Source: Flavobacterium stagni (GTDB lineage Bacteria > Bacteroidota > Bacteroidia > Flavobacteriales > Flavobacteriaceae). Taken from it: a DNA stretch of 64,000 bases. The stretch covers positions 62,001-126,000 of the forward strand of contig NZ_SBKN01000003.1 of assembly GCF_004122105.1 (NCBI RefSeq). Reading direction: 5' to 3'. Shown here piece after piece: positions 33,971-43,391 of this stretch (its first letter is position 1; the number at the start of each line of letters is the position of its first letter). A program made the position numbers and the translations under genes. The notes beneath the pieces are model-generated. The model did not search any database. It saw only the letters and a program-made list of their open reading frames with translations, and was not told where the DNA came from.

Positions 33971-36418
33971 TTAAAAATTACCAATTCGGATTACATCAGC
34001 AAAAATTCCAGAAGCCGTAACCGCAGCTCCAGCGCCCGCACCTTTAATCAACAAGGGTTGGTCGACATAACGGTCAGTGTAAAATAAGACAATATTATCT
34101 TTTCCCTCCAAATTATAAAACGGATGCTCTTTGGGGATAAACTGCAATCCTACCGAAGCTTTTCCTTGGTCAAATTCGGCGACAAACTTGATGCGACAGT
34201 CTTTGGCTTTGGCTTCATCCAATAATGCATTGAAATGCGCTTCATGTTGGATCAATGAGGCAAAGAAATCGGGATTGTTGGTCGTTTGCATGCAGGCTTC
34301 CGGTAAGAAACAACGGTTGTCAATAGCTTCCATATTCATTTGATACCCACTTTCCCGAATGAGAATAAGTATTTTCCGGGCAACATCCACACCACTTAAA
34401 TCGATTTTAGGATCGGGTTCGGTAAATCCTTGAATGCCCGCTTCTTTTACTACATCATGGAAACTGTAGGTCGAACTGAAATTATTGAAGATAAAATTCA
34501 AACTCCCCGATAAAACAGCCTGAATTTTATGCACTTTATCTCCGGAGGCGATGAGGTGTTTTAAGGTGTCAATAATGGGTAATCCGGCACCTACGTTGGT
34601 TTCAAACAAAAAGGGTGCATTGTATTGACGGGACAAGTCTTTGAGTTTGCGGTAATGCGGATAATCCGACGAACACGCAATTTTATTACAGGTTACAACA
34701 GCTACGGATTCTTTTAGAAAATGTTCGTACAACATCGCTACCGATTCATTGGCGGTATTGTCCACAAATATACTGTTACGCAAGTTGAGTGATTTTATAT
34801 TAGCGATAAATTGTTTTGCATCTGCTGGTACTCCCTGTTCGAGTGCAGATTTCCAATCTTTTAAAGCAATTCCTTCTTCTTCAAAAACCATTTTCTTGGA
34901 ATTGGCTAAAGCGACCACGCGCACATTCAGTTTCAAATTTTCTTTTAAAAACTTTTTCTGTTGGTGAATTTGATCCAAAAACTTTTCACCCACATTGCCA
35001 ACGCCCATCACAAATAAATTCAACTGCTTCAGATTATCTTCAAAAAAGCGTTCGTGCAATGTATTCAATGCTTTTTTGACATCTTTTTCATTGATCACTA
35101 CAGATATGTTTCGTTCGGAAGCACCTTGGGCAATGGCGCGAATGTTGACGTTGTTTTTTCCTAAAGTACTAAACATTTTCCCTGAAATACCCTGATGATT
35201 TTTCATGTTTTCACCCACTAAAGCGACAATGCAAAGTTCAGTTTCCACTTGGCAAGCATCTATTTTGCCTTGGGCAATTTCTAGTGCAAATTCAGTGTTA
35301 ATTGCAGTTTGTGCTTTTGAGGCATCTTGCGTTTGAATCCCCACACAAATTGAATGTTCCGATGAAGCTTGGGTGATGAAAATTACATTGATTTGTTCGC
35401 GGGATAATACTTCGAATAAACGTTTGGACGAACCTGCAACGCCAATCATTCCGGAGCCTTCCAAGGTTACCAAAGCAATTTTATCGATATGAGAAATGCC
35501 TTTGATGGGGTTAGTTACGCCTTCAGGATGGGCACATATGAAAGTGCCTTCTGCATCGGGTTCAAAGGTGTTTTTGATCCAAATCGGAATTTGGGATTTC
35601 AATACAGGTTGAATCGTTGGTGGATAGAGCACTTTGGCACCAAAATGCGACAATTCCATTGCTTCTTGATAGGAGATGGTTGCGATAGGTTGGGCTTGTT
35701 TGACCAGTTTTGGATTGGCGGTAAACATCCCGTTTACATCGGTCCAAATTTCCAAATCATTGGCTTGAATACCATTGGCAATTATGGCTGCGGTATAATC
35801 AGATCCGCCACGACCCAATGTTGTGGTATTGTTGTTTTTGTCGCGCGCAATAAATCCTGGTAATAGTGTAACTTTTTGATTGGATGATGAAAAGTAATCC
35901 TTAATTAAAGTATTGGTTGTTTCAAAATTCACTTGGGCTTTGCCGTAATTGGCATCGGTAACGATCAACTCCCGGCTGTCTTTGAAGTTGCTTTCCGGCA
36001 ATTGGAGTTGCAGTGCTTTGGCTATAATTTGTGCGGAAATGAGTTCGCCCATACCCGCAATGGCATCGGTGGTTCTCGGACTTCTTTCCCCCAACAAATA
36101 ACAGCCGTCCAATAAGGTTTTAAGTTGTTGTAATTCCGATTGTACAGACGCAATAATTTCTGCTTGTTCCACTGCCGGAATTAGTTCGTCAATAGCCGTT
36201 TTGTGTTTGCCTTCAATTTCTTGAAACAGTAAGCGGTAACCCGTGTCTTTTGCAGCTGCTTTTTCTGAAGCTTGCAACAGTAAGTCGGTTACTCCACTAA
36301 AAGCAGAAACCACCACAGCTAAACGGTCGTGTTTGGCTTTTTCTAAAATAATTGAAAGGCATTTTTGTATGTTGGCGGCGTTGGCTACTGAGGTTCCGCC
36401 GAATTTAAGTGTTTTCAT
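33971..36418 (-). CDS. thrA: Bifunctional aspartokinase I / homoserine dehydrogenase I
   Basis: The 815-residue fusion carries aspartate kinase (MKTLKFGGTSVANA, TLGRGGSDYTAAIIA) in the first 290 residues, two ACT regulatory domains (about 310-460), and homoserine dehydrogenase from about 465 (LFVMGVGNVGEKFLDQI, NAPFLFETNVGAGLPIIDT, GFTEPDPKIDLSGVDVARKI). It catalyses the first and third steps toward threonine; the ACT domains imply feedback by threonine. It is first in the thrABC operon, and a Thr-rich leader peptide is encoded about 120 bases upstream. Confidence 0.97.
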   Translation of the reverse strand: MKTLKFGGTSVANAANIQKCLSIILEKAKHDRLAVVVSAFSGVTDLLLQASEKAAAKDTGYRLLFQEIEGKHKTAIDELIPAVEQAEIIASVQSELQQLKTLLDGCYLLGERSPRTTDAIAGMGELISAQIIAKALQLQLPESNFKDSRELIVTDANYGKAQVNFETTNTLIKDYFSSSNQKVTLLPGFIARDKNNNTTTLGRGGSDYTAAIIANGIQANDLEIWTDVNGMFTANPKLVKQAQPIATISYQEAMELSHFGAKVLYPPTIQPVLKSQIPIWIKNTFEPDAEGTFICAHPEGVTNPIKGISHIDKIALVTLEGSGMIGVAGSSKRLFEVLSREQINVIFITQASSEHSICVGIQTQDASKAQTAINTEFALEIAQGKIDACQVETELCIVALVGENMKNHQGISGKMFSTLGKNNVNIRAIAQGASERNISVVINEKDVKKALNTLHERFFEDNLKQLNLFVMGVGNVGEKFLDQIHQQKKFLKENLKLNVRVVALANSKKMVFEEEGIALKDWKSALEQGVPADAKQFIANIKSLNLRNSIFVDNTANESVAMLYEHFLKESVAVVTCNKIACSSDYPHYRKLKDLSRQYNAPFLFETNVGAGLPIIDTLKHLIASGDKVHKIQAVLSGSLNFIFNNFSSTYSFHDVVKEAGIQGFTEPDPKIDLSGVDVARKILILIRESGYQMNMEAIDNRCFLPEACMQTTNNPDFFASLIQHEAHFNALLDEAKAKDCRIKFVAEFDQGKASVGLQFIPKEHPFYNLEGKDNIVLFYTDRYVDQPLLIKGAGAGAAVTASGIFADVIRIGNF

Positions 36419-36538
36419 GATAGGGTTTTAGGTTTCAAGTTTTAGGGGAACTGATAACAATGATTTTGTTTTGAATACAAGAGTTGGCATGCTTTTATCA
36501 AGCATCCGCGAAAGGACGATATGTGTACAATGAACCCC

Positions 36539-36631
36539 TTATGGGGTCGTGGTGGTGGTTGTGCCATAGAAAACAACAGCCGAAGTTGTGGCTGAAAAAG
36601 TATAAAACGTTGTTTTCGATGCTAATTTCAT
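36539..36631 (-). CDS. thrL: Threonine operon leader peptide
   Basis: A 30-codon frame precedes thrA by 120 bases. It encodes MKLASKTTFYTFSATTSAVV followed by FYGTTTTTTP, with ten Thr residues including six in a row just before the end. This is the layout of attenuation leader peptides. The stop codon lies in the loop of a hairpin ACCCC-ATAA-GGGGT (36535-36547), and ATGCTT-GATAA-AAGCAT lies further down near 36490-36507. No classical U-rich terminator is visible, so the exact attenuation mechanism is open. The start codon is almost at the predicted transcription start. Confidence 0.8.
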   Translation of the reverse strand: MKLASKTTFYTFSATTSAVVFYGTTTTTTP

Positions 36632-36636
36632 AAAGA

Positions 36637-36666
36637 CAAAGTTAAAACATTGCATTTAATATCAAA
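36637..36666 (-). promoter_or_regulatory. Promoter of the thr operon
   Basis: Read on the minus strand, TTTG (36666-36663) is followed after 18 bases by TAACTTTG (36644-36637), close to the Bacteroidetes consensus. The predicted start would fall within a few bases of the thrL ATG at 36631, so the leader peptide may be translated from a nearly leaderless mRNA. Confidence 0.6.
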
Positions 36667-36836
36667 GTTTGCTCGATACTTTTGCGAATATGATAGTGTT
36701 ACATCGTTATCGAAAACTGATTTTTCAAGATTTGATTTTTAAAACTGAAGAATTTAAGGATATGCTAAAAAAATGTAGGGTATTTAGTTGCATATTCTCT
36801 TGGGTTTGTTGAATTTTGGGCACAAATCAAGCAATT

Positions 36837-38336
36837 ATGGACACTATTCATTACATCAGTTCAGAAGTATTAACGCTGGAACAACTTCATGAAATCGTTT
36901 ATCAAGGAAAAACCTTAGCGTTATCCGAAGATGCCAAAGTGAGTATTATCAAGTGTCGGGAGTATTTGGATGCCAAGATGGCGGCACAAAGCGAACCCAT
37001 TTACGGAATCAATACCGGTTTTGGTTCGTTGTGCAATGTGAAAATTTCGAACGAAAACCTATCCCAGTTACAGGTGAATTTGATGAAGTCGCATGCATGT
37101 GGAACCGGCCCCGAAGTACCACATGAGATTGTCAAATTGATGCTTTTATTGAAAGTACAATCGTTGAGTTATGGACACTCCGGTGTGCAATTGGCCACGG
37201 TAGAACGCTTGATTGACTTTTATAATAACGATATCCTTCCCATTGTTTATGAACAAGGTTCGTTGGGCGCCAGTGGTGATTTAGCACCCTTAGCCCATTT
37301 GTGTTTGCCCTTGATTGGTGAAGGCGAAGTTTATGTGGATGGTTTCCGCCAACCTGCGGCTAAAGTGTTGCAAAACAGAGGATGGGAACCCATCGTTTTG
37401 CAATCCAAGGAAGGATTAGCGTTGTTGAACGGTACCCAGTTTATGAGCGCTTACGGTTGTTATGTACTTCTAAAAGCTCTAAAATATACTTACTTAGCGG
37501 ATGTTGTAGCTGCCATTTCCTTGGAGGGTTTTGACGGTCGTATCGAACCTTTTGATGACTTGATTCATTACGTTCGACCGCACAAAGGGCAAGTGACCAC
37601 GGCAGAACGCATGCGCGATTTGTTGGAAGGCAGCGAAATCATTGGGCAACCCAAACAACACGTACAAGATCCGTATTCGTTCCGTTGTATTCCACAAGTG
37701 CATGGGGCGAGTAAAGATGCCTTGGATTATGTGAAAAAAGTGTTTAAAACCGAAATCAATTCGGTGACCGATAACCCGAATATCTTCCGCGAAAGCGACA
37801 AAATTATTTCTGGAGGTAATTTCCACGGTCAACCGTTGGCTTTGGCGTTGGATTTTATGGGAATAGCCTTGGCCGAAATTGGAAACATCTCGGAACGCCG
37901 TACCTACCAATTGATCTCCGGTTTACGTGGATTGCCCGCTTTCTTGGTGAATGATCCCGGACTCAATTCCGGATTTATGATTCCGCAATACACGGCGGCG
38001 AGTATCGTGAGTCAGAACAAACAATTGGCGACACCTGCTTCGGTTGATAGTATTGTTTCCAGCAATGGACAAGAAGATCACGTAAGTATGGGATCCAATG
38101 CCGCCACTAAAGCTTTACGCATTGTGGACAATTTGGAGCGAATATTAGCCATCGAATTAATGAATGCTTCGCAGGCGATTGAATTCAGAAGACCACTTCG
38201 CAGCAGTGAATTTTTAGAAAGTTTCTTGAAATCGTACCGTGAAGAAGTGCCTCTGGTAGAAGTGGACCGCATTTTACATTACGATATTGAAAAATCGGTG
38301 GCGTTTTTAAGAAGTTTTGTCATTGATATAGAATAA
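36837..38336 (+). CDS. hutH: Histidine ammonia-lyase (aromatic amino acid lyase family)
   Basis: The protein has 499 residues from the ATG at 36837; a TTG 21 bases upstream is less likely. The MIO cofactor-forming Ala-Ser-Gly lies at about 145-147 (GSLGASGDLAPLAHL). The substrate-binding tyrosine region YGINTGFGSLCNV and the SVTDNPN and QNKQLATPASVDS segments follow the histidine ammonia-lyase pattern. The reaction is histidine to urocanate and ammonia. Other hut genes are not nearby, so a role outside histidine degradation cannot be excluded. Confidence 0.92.
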   Translation: MDTIHYISSEVLTLEQLHEIVYQGKTLALSEDAKVSIIKCREYLDAKMAAQSEPIYGINTGFGSLCNVKISNENLSQLQVNLMKSHACGTGPEVPHEIVKLMLLLKVQSLSYGHSGVQLATVERLIDFYNNDILPIVYEQGSLGASGDLAPLAHLCLPLIGEGEVYVDGFRQPAAKVLQNRGWEPIVLQSKEGLALLNGTQFMSAYGCYVLLKALKYTYLADVVAAISLEGFDGRIEPFDDLIHYVRPHKGQVTTAERMRDLLEGSEIIGQPKQHVQDPYSFRCIPQVHGASKDALDYVKKVFKTEINSVTDNPNIFRESDKIISGGNFHGQPLALALDFMGIALAEIGNISERRTYQLISGLRGLPAFLVNDPGLNSGFMIPQYTAASIVSQNKQLATPASVDSIVSSNGQEDHVSMGSNAATKALRIVDNLERILAIELMNASQAIEFRRPLRSSEFLESFLKSYREEVPLVEVDRILHYDIEKSVAFLRSFVIDIE

Positions 38337-38348
38337 AACCAAAGATTT

Positions 38349-38380
38349 CAGGTTTCTTCCACTTTTTCGGAAGAAACCTG
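38349..38380. terminator. Long bidirectional hairpin terminator
   Basis: A 12-bp perfect stem (CAGGTTTCTTCC / GGAAGAAACCTG) with an 8-base loop separates the convergent hutH and OmpA-like genes. Confidence 0.75.
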
Positions 38381-38387
38381 ATTCCTT

Positions 38388-39557
38388 TTACAAAGGATCT
38401 TCTTTTTTTCGAAACCAATCTCCAATGCGTTGCCAAAGATTTCGGGGTCCGTTGAACTCTTTTCCATCCACCCAAAAATGGCTTTTTTCTGAGAGATAAT
38501 AGGCTTTTCTTCCGTCGGGATGTTCTGTTTTGGTACAACTCGTTAGCGGAAAACTCAATTCGTGTTCAAGGCCATTTTTTCTAAATTTCCCTTTGAAATA
38601 ACCCGTTTCTTGCGTTGTCAACCCAATAAATTGGTAAATTTTATGGTTCCTGTTCTCATCCACAGCTGAAAAATCAGCATCTGTGAGTTCGACATCCAAA
38701 CATGCAACATTTTTATAAAACGAAATTTCGATTTCCATTTCGGAAAATGGTCGGTTTTTATCAATGTTTAACCCGCGTTCTCCGGGCAAATAAATACAAT
38801 TCATACCGACTTCATAGCAATTGGAATCCGGATTAAAACGCACAGGTACCGTTGTTTCCTCCCATCGTTTTTCGCCTTTTTCATTGAGAACCAAACGCCA
38901 CACTTTCATATCGGGATCAAATTTTTTGCCTTTTGCCAAAGGAAAACAAAAGCGAGCGACGGTGTTGGGTGCTAAAGTTTTAAATTGTTCCTCGTTGGGC
39001 TCGAACAAATACATTCCTGCCGTTTTGATTAAATTTTCGTTGGTATCGATGGCAAAAACGCGATCGCGAATCATGTTTTTGGTATCAAAATAGGCCGCAA
39101 TGTTTTTAAAATAGGGCGGAGCAAAATCAATCGTATCGACCCTTTCTTCTAATAGACCACAACCTCGAATGCGTCTATGTTCGACCATTACTCTGCGTTG
39201 GTGCGCATTATTTTCTACTTCCGAATAAATACCATTTCCATTCACAATGCATTGAAAATCGGCTTGACTTCCTTTGGTTTCCAAATAGTCCGACACCGCA
39301 CACGCCCGTTGTTCTGAAAGCCATTCGTTGTAGGATAGCGGACCCGTTTCGTCGGTGTAGCCTGTAACAAGAAATTCATGTTTTAATCCGGTGCCTTTAT
39401 CAAACGGAAAAAGCGAATCCAATTGTTGCCGATGTTCATTCGTTAACCGAAATTGGTTGGTGTCAAAGTAGACAATCACTGCTGATTGCTGGGTGTTATT
39501 TTGAGCCCAAGCTTGAAATAGTATGCTAGGGAGTAAGCAGAAAAAAAGATATTTCAT
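38388..39557 (-). CDS. OmpA-domain containing exported protein
   Basis: From the ATG at 39557 the protein has 389 residues with a signal peptide (MKYLFFCLLPSILFQAWAQ). The N-terminal region (about 25-130) is an OmpA/MotB-like peptidoglycan-binding domain: VIVYFDTNQFRLTNEHRQQLDSL, VTGYTDETGPLSYNEWLSEQRA, and HQRRVMVEHRR. In most proteins this domain is C-terminal; here it is at the N-terminus, followed by about 250 residues of unassigned beta-rich sequence. It starts ten bases after the VWA-T9SS gene and is surely cotranscribed with it. Confidence 0.8.
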   Translation of the reverse strand: MKYLFFCLLPSILFQAWAQNNTQQSAVIVYFDTNQFRLTNEHRQQLDSLFPFDKGTGLKHEFLVTGYTDETGPLSYNEWLSEQRACAVSDYLETKGSQADFQCIVNGNGIYSEVENNAHQRRVMVEHRRIRGCGLLEERVDTIDFAPPYFKNIAAYFDTKNMIRDRVFAIDTNENLIKTAGMYLFEPNEEQFKTLAPNTVARFCFPLAKGKKFDPDMKVWRLVLNEKGEKRWEETTVPVRFNPDSNCYEVGMNCIYLPGERGLNIDKNRPFSEMEIEISFYKNVACLDVELTDADFSAVDENRNHKIYQFIGLTTQETGYFKGKFRKNGLEHELSFPLTSCTKTEHPDGRKAYYLSEKSHFWVDGKEFNGPRNLWQRIGDWFRKKEDPL

Positions 39558-39567
39558 GGGATGTAGC

Positions 39568-41715
39568 TTAACTTCGTTTAATAATTTTTCCATAGAAGAT
39601 TTTTTCTTCAGTGGCGACTTTTAAATAATAAACCGCATTGGGTAAACCAGTAAGATCAAGCGTATATTCCGTAGCTTTATCGGTTTTGTAAAAAATCAAT
39701 TTTCCTGTAGTGTCAAATAAAAAGACCTCATGGGCAGGAACGTCAATGCGAATAGTCACTAAATCAGTTGTTGGGTTGGGCGCATAGGTAAACGTTATGG
39801 ATTTGTCTTTGGCGCTTTGTTCGTTCAGGATTGAATTTTGTGCAAAATCCTCTTCTTTTTGATCACAACGATTGACTGCACCAAATTGCTGAATAATTCG
39901 CAACAGTAATTCGTTGAGCATTTCCACTTTGGTGCTTTCTGCGGAAGGTGCAATGTGGTTATCTCCGATACCGCTATGGTTGGTTAACGTGAGGTACGTT
40001 CCATTGGTTTCCAAGGCCAAAGCTCGCATTAGATACTCGGTGGATTTATCGATTCCACTGGCCGCGAGCGGAATTATGCGAATCCCTTTTTCAGCGGCTT
40101 GACGGCCCAATTCGTGTAATTTTTTCACATTGGTTTCTGAATAATGGGGTGGTGCGTCCAAAACCACAAAAAGTAATTTTGAAGTTGCATCATCTTCCCA
40201 GCTCATTTGGTGGATGGCATTGTCTAAACCTTCTATTACAGCCTCGGGATAATCGCCGCCGCCGCCCGCATTTTGATTTTTGATAAAATCAATCACATTC
40301 GGAATATTAGCTGTAAAATCAAAATTTTTCACCACATAATCGTCACTAGTATCTCTGTAGAATAAACTGCTCATTTTCACTTCCGACTCGGGTAAATGTT
40401 GTTTGGTTTTTTCAATCACATCATACAATTCCGATTGCAAGTAGCTGATTTCGTCACCCATGGAACCCGTGGCGTCGATCATAAATCCGATATTGATTTT
40501 TACTTTTGAAGTACAATCTGTAGCGTAGGAGTAGGAGTTGATACCTTCGTGAAATTCTTTCGCATTCGCAACTAATACGGTTCCTTTTTCATCCGTGATT
40601 TGGAGTCCGCTCCCTGCATTAATACTCGTAGTTTCAGGAGTATTCCACAATTCAGCACGACCGGTATTGTCGGTTCGACTTACCCAAAGTGTTGTTTCAC
40701 CCGATTTTAGGAAAACTTTTTTACTTACAATAGGAAAGCCTTTATCATTTTTTATAACCAATGAATACCGCTGTGTGGGACAGATTTTCCAGTAGTTTTT
40801 CCACTGATTCAATTCGCTTTCGGTGAGTCCTTGCCAATAGGTATAATGACTGAAATCATTAACTTCAGTAGCGGTGAGTTGGCCCGCCTTTGGACCTGTG
40901 GAACTTGAACCCGAAGTAGATGGGGCAGCAGCACTGAGCATTTCTTTATCACTTACAACGGATTCACTTACAGTTATACGTTCGACACTGCTGGTCATTT
41001 TACGTTTTACAGTGGGACTATAGCTTGTCACAACGACTTCAGATAATGTCATTGTATTTTCCTGTAAAACAAAATTCATAATAGGATGCGTTACTTTGAT
41101 TTCACTAGTTTCATAACCAATATATTGAATCAACAAGATGTCGCCAATTTTCGCATCGATTCCGAAATACCCATCTAAATCTGTTTGTGCCGTGATGGTT
41201 TTTCCTTTGATTTGCACAGTGACTAAGGGAAGTGCATCATGTTTATCTGTGATACGTCCGATGACACTATTTTTATAGGGATTTTTATAGCGCTCATGGT
41301 CGTTGGTAATTAATGCAAGCGGTTTTTTATTGTAACGTTTGTATTTACGATTGGCGCGTTTATTTTTTTGTGCCGCTTTTTTTTCACTTTTGCGGGCATC
41401 TTGTTCGCGTTCCTTAACTAATTTGTCAATTTTGATGCTACAAAAATGGGTGTTCGAAACATTCACAATGTATTTTTCACCTTCATAATAGAATTGAAGG
41501 GAATTGCCTAAATCTCCTTTAATTTCAAAAGTGCCTTCTTTTGAAGTGAGTGTTGCATGATTATTAGTTAAATTGTAAATTTCTAGGGAAGCTATGGCAT
41601 CGGGATTCGAACTTTCGATTTTTCCACGAATGGTTTGTCCGAATGAAAATTGGCATAAAAATAAAATAAGGCAAACGCTTATTTTAGCCAAAGAAAGGGT
41701 AGGGAATGGTTTCAT
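39568..41715 (-). CDS. T9SS-secreted VWA protein with carboxypeptidase-like N-terminal domains
   Basis: From the ATG at 41715 the protein has 715 residues. Order: signal peptide (ending FGQ), a first beta domain, a Lys/Arg-rich linker around 115-145, a carboxypeptidase-D-regulatory-like domain (GRITDKHDALPLVTVQIKG) followed by a TonB-plug-like phrase (MTLSEVVVTSY), then a von Willebrand A domain with a MIDAS variant (MIDATGSMGDE), and a type A T9SS sorting domain (NPTTDLVTIRIDV to the end). The VWA domain is expected to bind metal and protein ligands at the cell surface. It pairs with the downstream OmpA-like gene. Confidence 0.87.
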   Translation of the reverse strand: MKPFPTLSLAKISVCLILFLCQFSFGQTIRGKIESSNPDAIASLEIYNLTNNHATLTSKEGTFEIKGDLGNSLQFYYEGEKYIVNVSNTHFCSIKIDKLVKEREQDARKSEKKAAQKNKRANRKYKRYNKKPLALITNDHERYKNPYKNSVIGRITDKHDALPLVTVQIKGKTITAQTDLDGYFGIDAKIGDILLIQYIGYETSEIKVTHPIMNFVLQENTMTLSEVVVTSYSPTVKRKMTSSVERITVSESVVSDKEMLSAAAPSTSGSSSTGPKAGQLTATEVNDFSHYTYWQGLTESELNQWKNYWKICPTQRYSLVIKNDKGFPIVSKKVFLKSGETTLWVSRTDNTGRAELWNTPETTSINAGSGLQITDEKGTVLVANAKEFHEGINSYSYATDCTSKVKINIGFMIDATGSMGDEISYLQSELYDVIEKTKQHLPESEVKMSSLFYRDTSDDYVVKNFDFTANIPNVIDFIKNQNAGGGGDYPEAVIEGLDNAIHQMSWEDDATSKLLFVVLDAPPHYSETNVKKLHELGRQAAEKGIRIIPLAASGIDKSTEYLMRALALETNGTYLTLTNHSGIGDNHIAPSAESTKVEMLNELLLRIIQQFGAVNRCDQKEEDFAQNSILNEQSAKDKSITFTYAPNPTTDLVTIRIDVPAHEVFLFDTTGKLIFYKTDKATEYTLDLTGLPNAVYYLKVATEEKIFYGKIIKRS

Positions 41716-41783
41716 AATGTCTCTTTTTAATAAAGAGCCCATTAGTATTGAAAAGGTTGGAAAAGGATAAAAAAAATAAAAAA

Positions 41784-42146
41784 TTAAATTAAAATGATGC
41801 TAAGTATTCCAAGAATTGCGGGGACACTTTGCACATAAAAAATGCGTTTAGAAGCGGTTGCCGCGCCATAAATACCCGCGACAAATACACAAATAAGGAA
41901 AAATAAGGCCACATTTTTGGACCAAATTGGATCGGAAATGGCTAATGACCATAAAAGTCCGGCCGCCAAAAATCCGTTGTATAAACCTTGATTAGCAGCT
42001 AAAACTTTGGTTTTTTCAAACAAATCTTCGGGAATTGTTTTGAATACTTTCTTCGCTCGGGTCGTCCAAGCAAACATTTCCAACCATAAAATGTACGCAT
42101 GTAATAGCGCGATTACAACGAGGATTATTTTTGTGATTATGGGCAT
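41784..42146 (-). CDS. DUF1304 membrane protein
   Basis: The 120-residue protein has four hydrophobic helices and the DUF1304 features HAYILWLEMFAW and LAANQGLYNGFLAAGL. The family is widespread and of unknown function. It lies six bases after the TMEM175-like gene, in one unit. Confidence 0.88.
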   Translation of the reverse strand: MPIITKIILVVIALLHAYILWLEMFAWTTRAKKVFKTIPEDLFEKTKVLAANQGLYNGFLAAGLLWSLAISDPIWSKNVALFFLICVFVAGIYGAATASKRIFYVQSVPAILGILSIILI

Positions 42147-42152
42147 AGGATT

Positions 42153-42731
42153 TTAATTTTCTAAAATTCTTTCAATTCGTTTGTCGGGAACCAACCAGAT
42201 TAAGGCAACGATTATATAGATTGTTCCAGCAATCCAAGCATAGGAATTGGCAAATAATATAGCGCAGGCATACAGTATGACCGAACCTTTTCCTTTCCAA
42301 TCTTTGCCTATAGCTTTAGCTAAAGCGGCTTCTTCTTTACCATGATGGTGAATAATGACATTTTGTAAAATGAAGTAGGCAATGGCATTACAAAGTAAAA
42401 TGATACCATACAGCATCATCGGGAAGGCGGCAAAATTGTTGTCTCCCGCCCAAGCCGTCACAAAAGGAATTAACGAAAGCCAAAATAATAAATGCAAATT
42501 GGCCCACAAAATACTACCCGTTACTCGTTTTACCGTATGCAACATGTGGTGGTGGTTGTTCCAATAGATTCCCACATAAATAAAACTCAAAATGTAGGCA
42601 AAAAACTTAGGAAGCAGCGGTTGAATAGCGGCACAATCGATGCCTTCGGGAACTTTCAATTCCAGAACCATGATCGTAATGATGATGGCTAAAACGCCGT
42701 CACTAAAGGCTTCTAATCGGTTTTTGTTCAT
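42153..42731 (-). CDS. TMEM175-family (DUF1211) potassium channel-like protein
   Basis: The 192-residue protein has about six helices. The diagnostic first-helix motif RLEAFSDGVLAIIITIMVLELKVP is at the N-terminus. Bacterial TMEM175 homologues form leak-type K+ channels as tetramers. Only one FSDG motif-containing half is present, as in bacterial forms. It shares an operon with DUF1304. Confidence 0.9.
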   Translation of the reverse strand: MNKNRLEAFSDGVLAIIITIMVLELKVPEGIDCAAIQPLLPKFFAYILSFIYVGIYWNNHHHMLHTVKRVTGSILWANLHLLFWLSLIPFVTAWAGDNNFAAFPMMLYGIILLCNAIAYFILQNVIIHHHGKEEAALAKAIGKDWKGKGSVILYACAILFANSYAWIAGTIYIIVALIWLVPDKRIERILEN

Positions 42732-42738
42732 TTTATTT

Positions 42739-42871
42739 TAGAGTTTAGAATTTAGAATTTAGAGTTTAGAATTTAGAGTTTAGAATTTAGAGTTTAGAAT
42801 GACAGTTCACGGATTACTGACCACTGATTACTGACCACTGATGACTGAACACTGATTACTGACCACTGTCA
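42739..42871. repeat. 19 phased heptads: TAGARTT family joined to ACTGANN family
   Basis: Nineteen in-phase 7-bp units run from 42739 to 42871: nine TAGAGTT/TAGAATT-type, then ACAGTTC and ACGGATT, then ACTGACC/ACTGATT-type. The array ends exactly at the base before the stop codon of the DUF421 gene (42872). Read along the minus-strand transcript, CAGT-type units start right at the stop codon and lead to CTAAAYT-type units toward the next gene, the same polarity as at 14516. Confidence 0.9.
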
Positions 42872-43381
42872 CTACACATTCCCCAAAGTCTTATGAATTC
42901 TCCTTTTGTGTTTGGTTTGTTTTAATTGTGTATCACCTGATATCACGCTAATATTCCCATCGATTTCCAACATGGCTAAACGCACTTCCTGGTAGTGTTC
43001 GATTCCGTGTTCACGGATGGCTTCCATGAGTTCGTCGTGGGTTATTCCTAATTTCGCCAACGTTTTGAATTCTACAGTTCCGTTATGGACTAAAATTTCG
43101 GGTTTGTCTTGGACCAATTTTTTCAAAGCTGGAATGTAAAACATTAATTTTTTGAAAAAAAAGTTGATGATAAATAAAGCTAAGGCTGCAACTAAACCGC
43201 CAATCAAGCCGGTGTTACTGCCTACCATGGCATTTTGAACGGCATTACTAATCAATAAAATCAAAATGACATCTGCCGTATTGAGTTGTGATAATTCTTT
43301 TTTGCCAAAGAGCCGAATGGCGGCAATCATGAAAAGATAGACACAAACACTTCTAAAGATGATGTCAAAATATGCATTCAT
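42872..43381 (-). CDS. DUF421 (YetF-like) membrane protein
   Basis: The 169-residue protein has three N-terminal helices and a cytoplasmic beta domain. Diagnostic phrases are RLFGKKELSQLNTADVILILLISNAVQNAM and KPEILVHNGTVEF. The family is found near the inner membrane in many bacteria; its role is unclear. It is the last gene of a three-gene minus-strand unit, with gaps of ten and five bases. Confidence 0.9.
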   Translation of the reverse strand: MNAYFDIIFRSVCVYLFMIAAIRLFGKKELSQLNTADVILILLISNAVQNAMVGSNTGLIGGLVAALALFIINFFFKKLMFYIPALKKLVQDKPEILVHNGTVEFKTLAKLGITHDELMEAIREHGIEHYQEVRLAMLEIDGNISVISGDTQLKQTKHKRRIHKTLGNV

Positions 43382-43391
43382 TGAACTTGAA

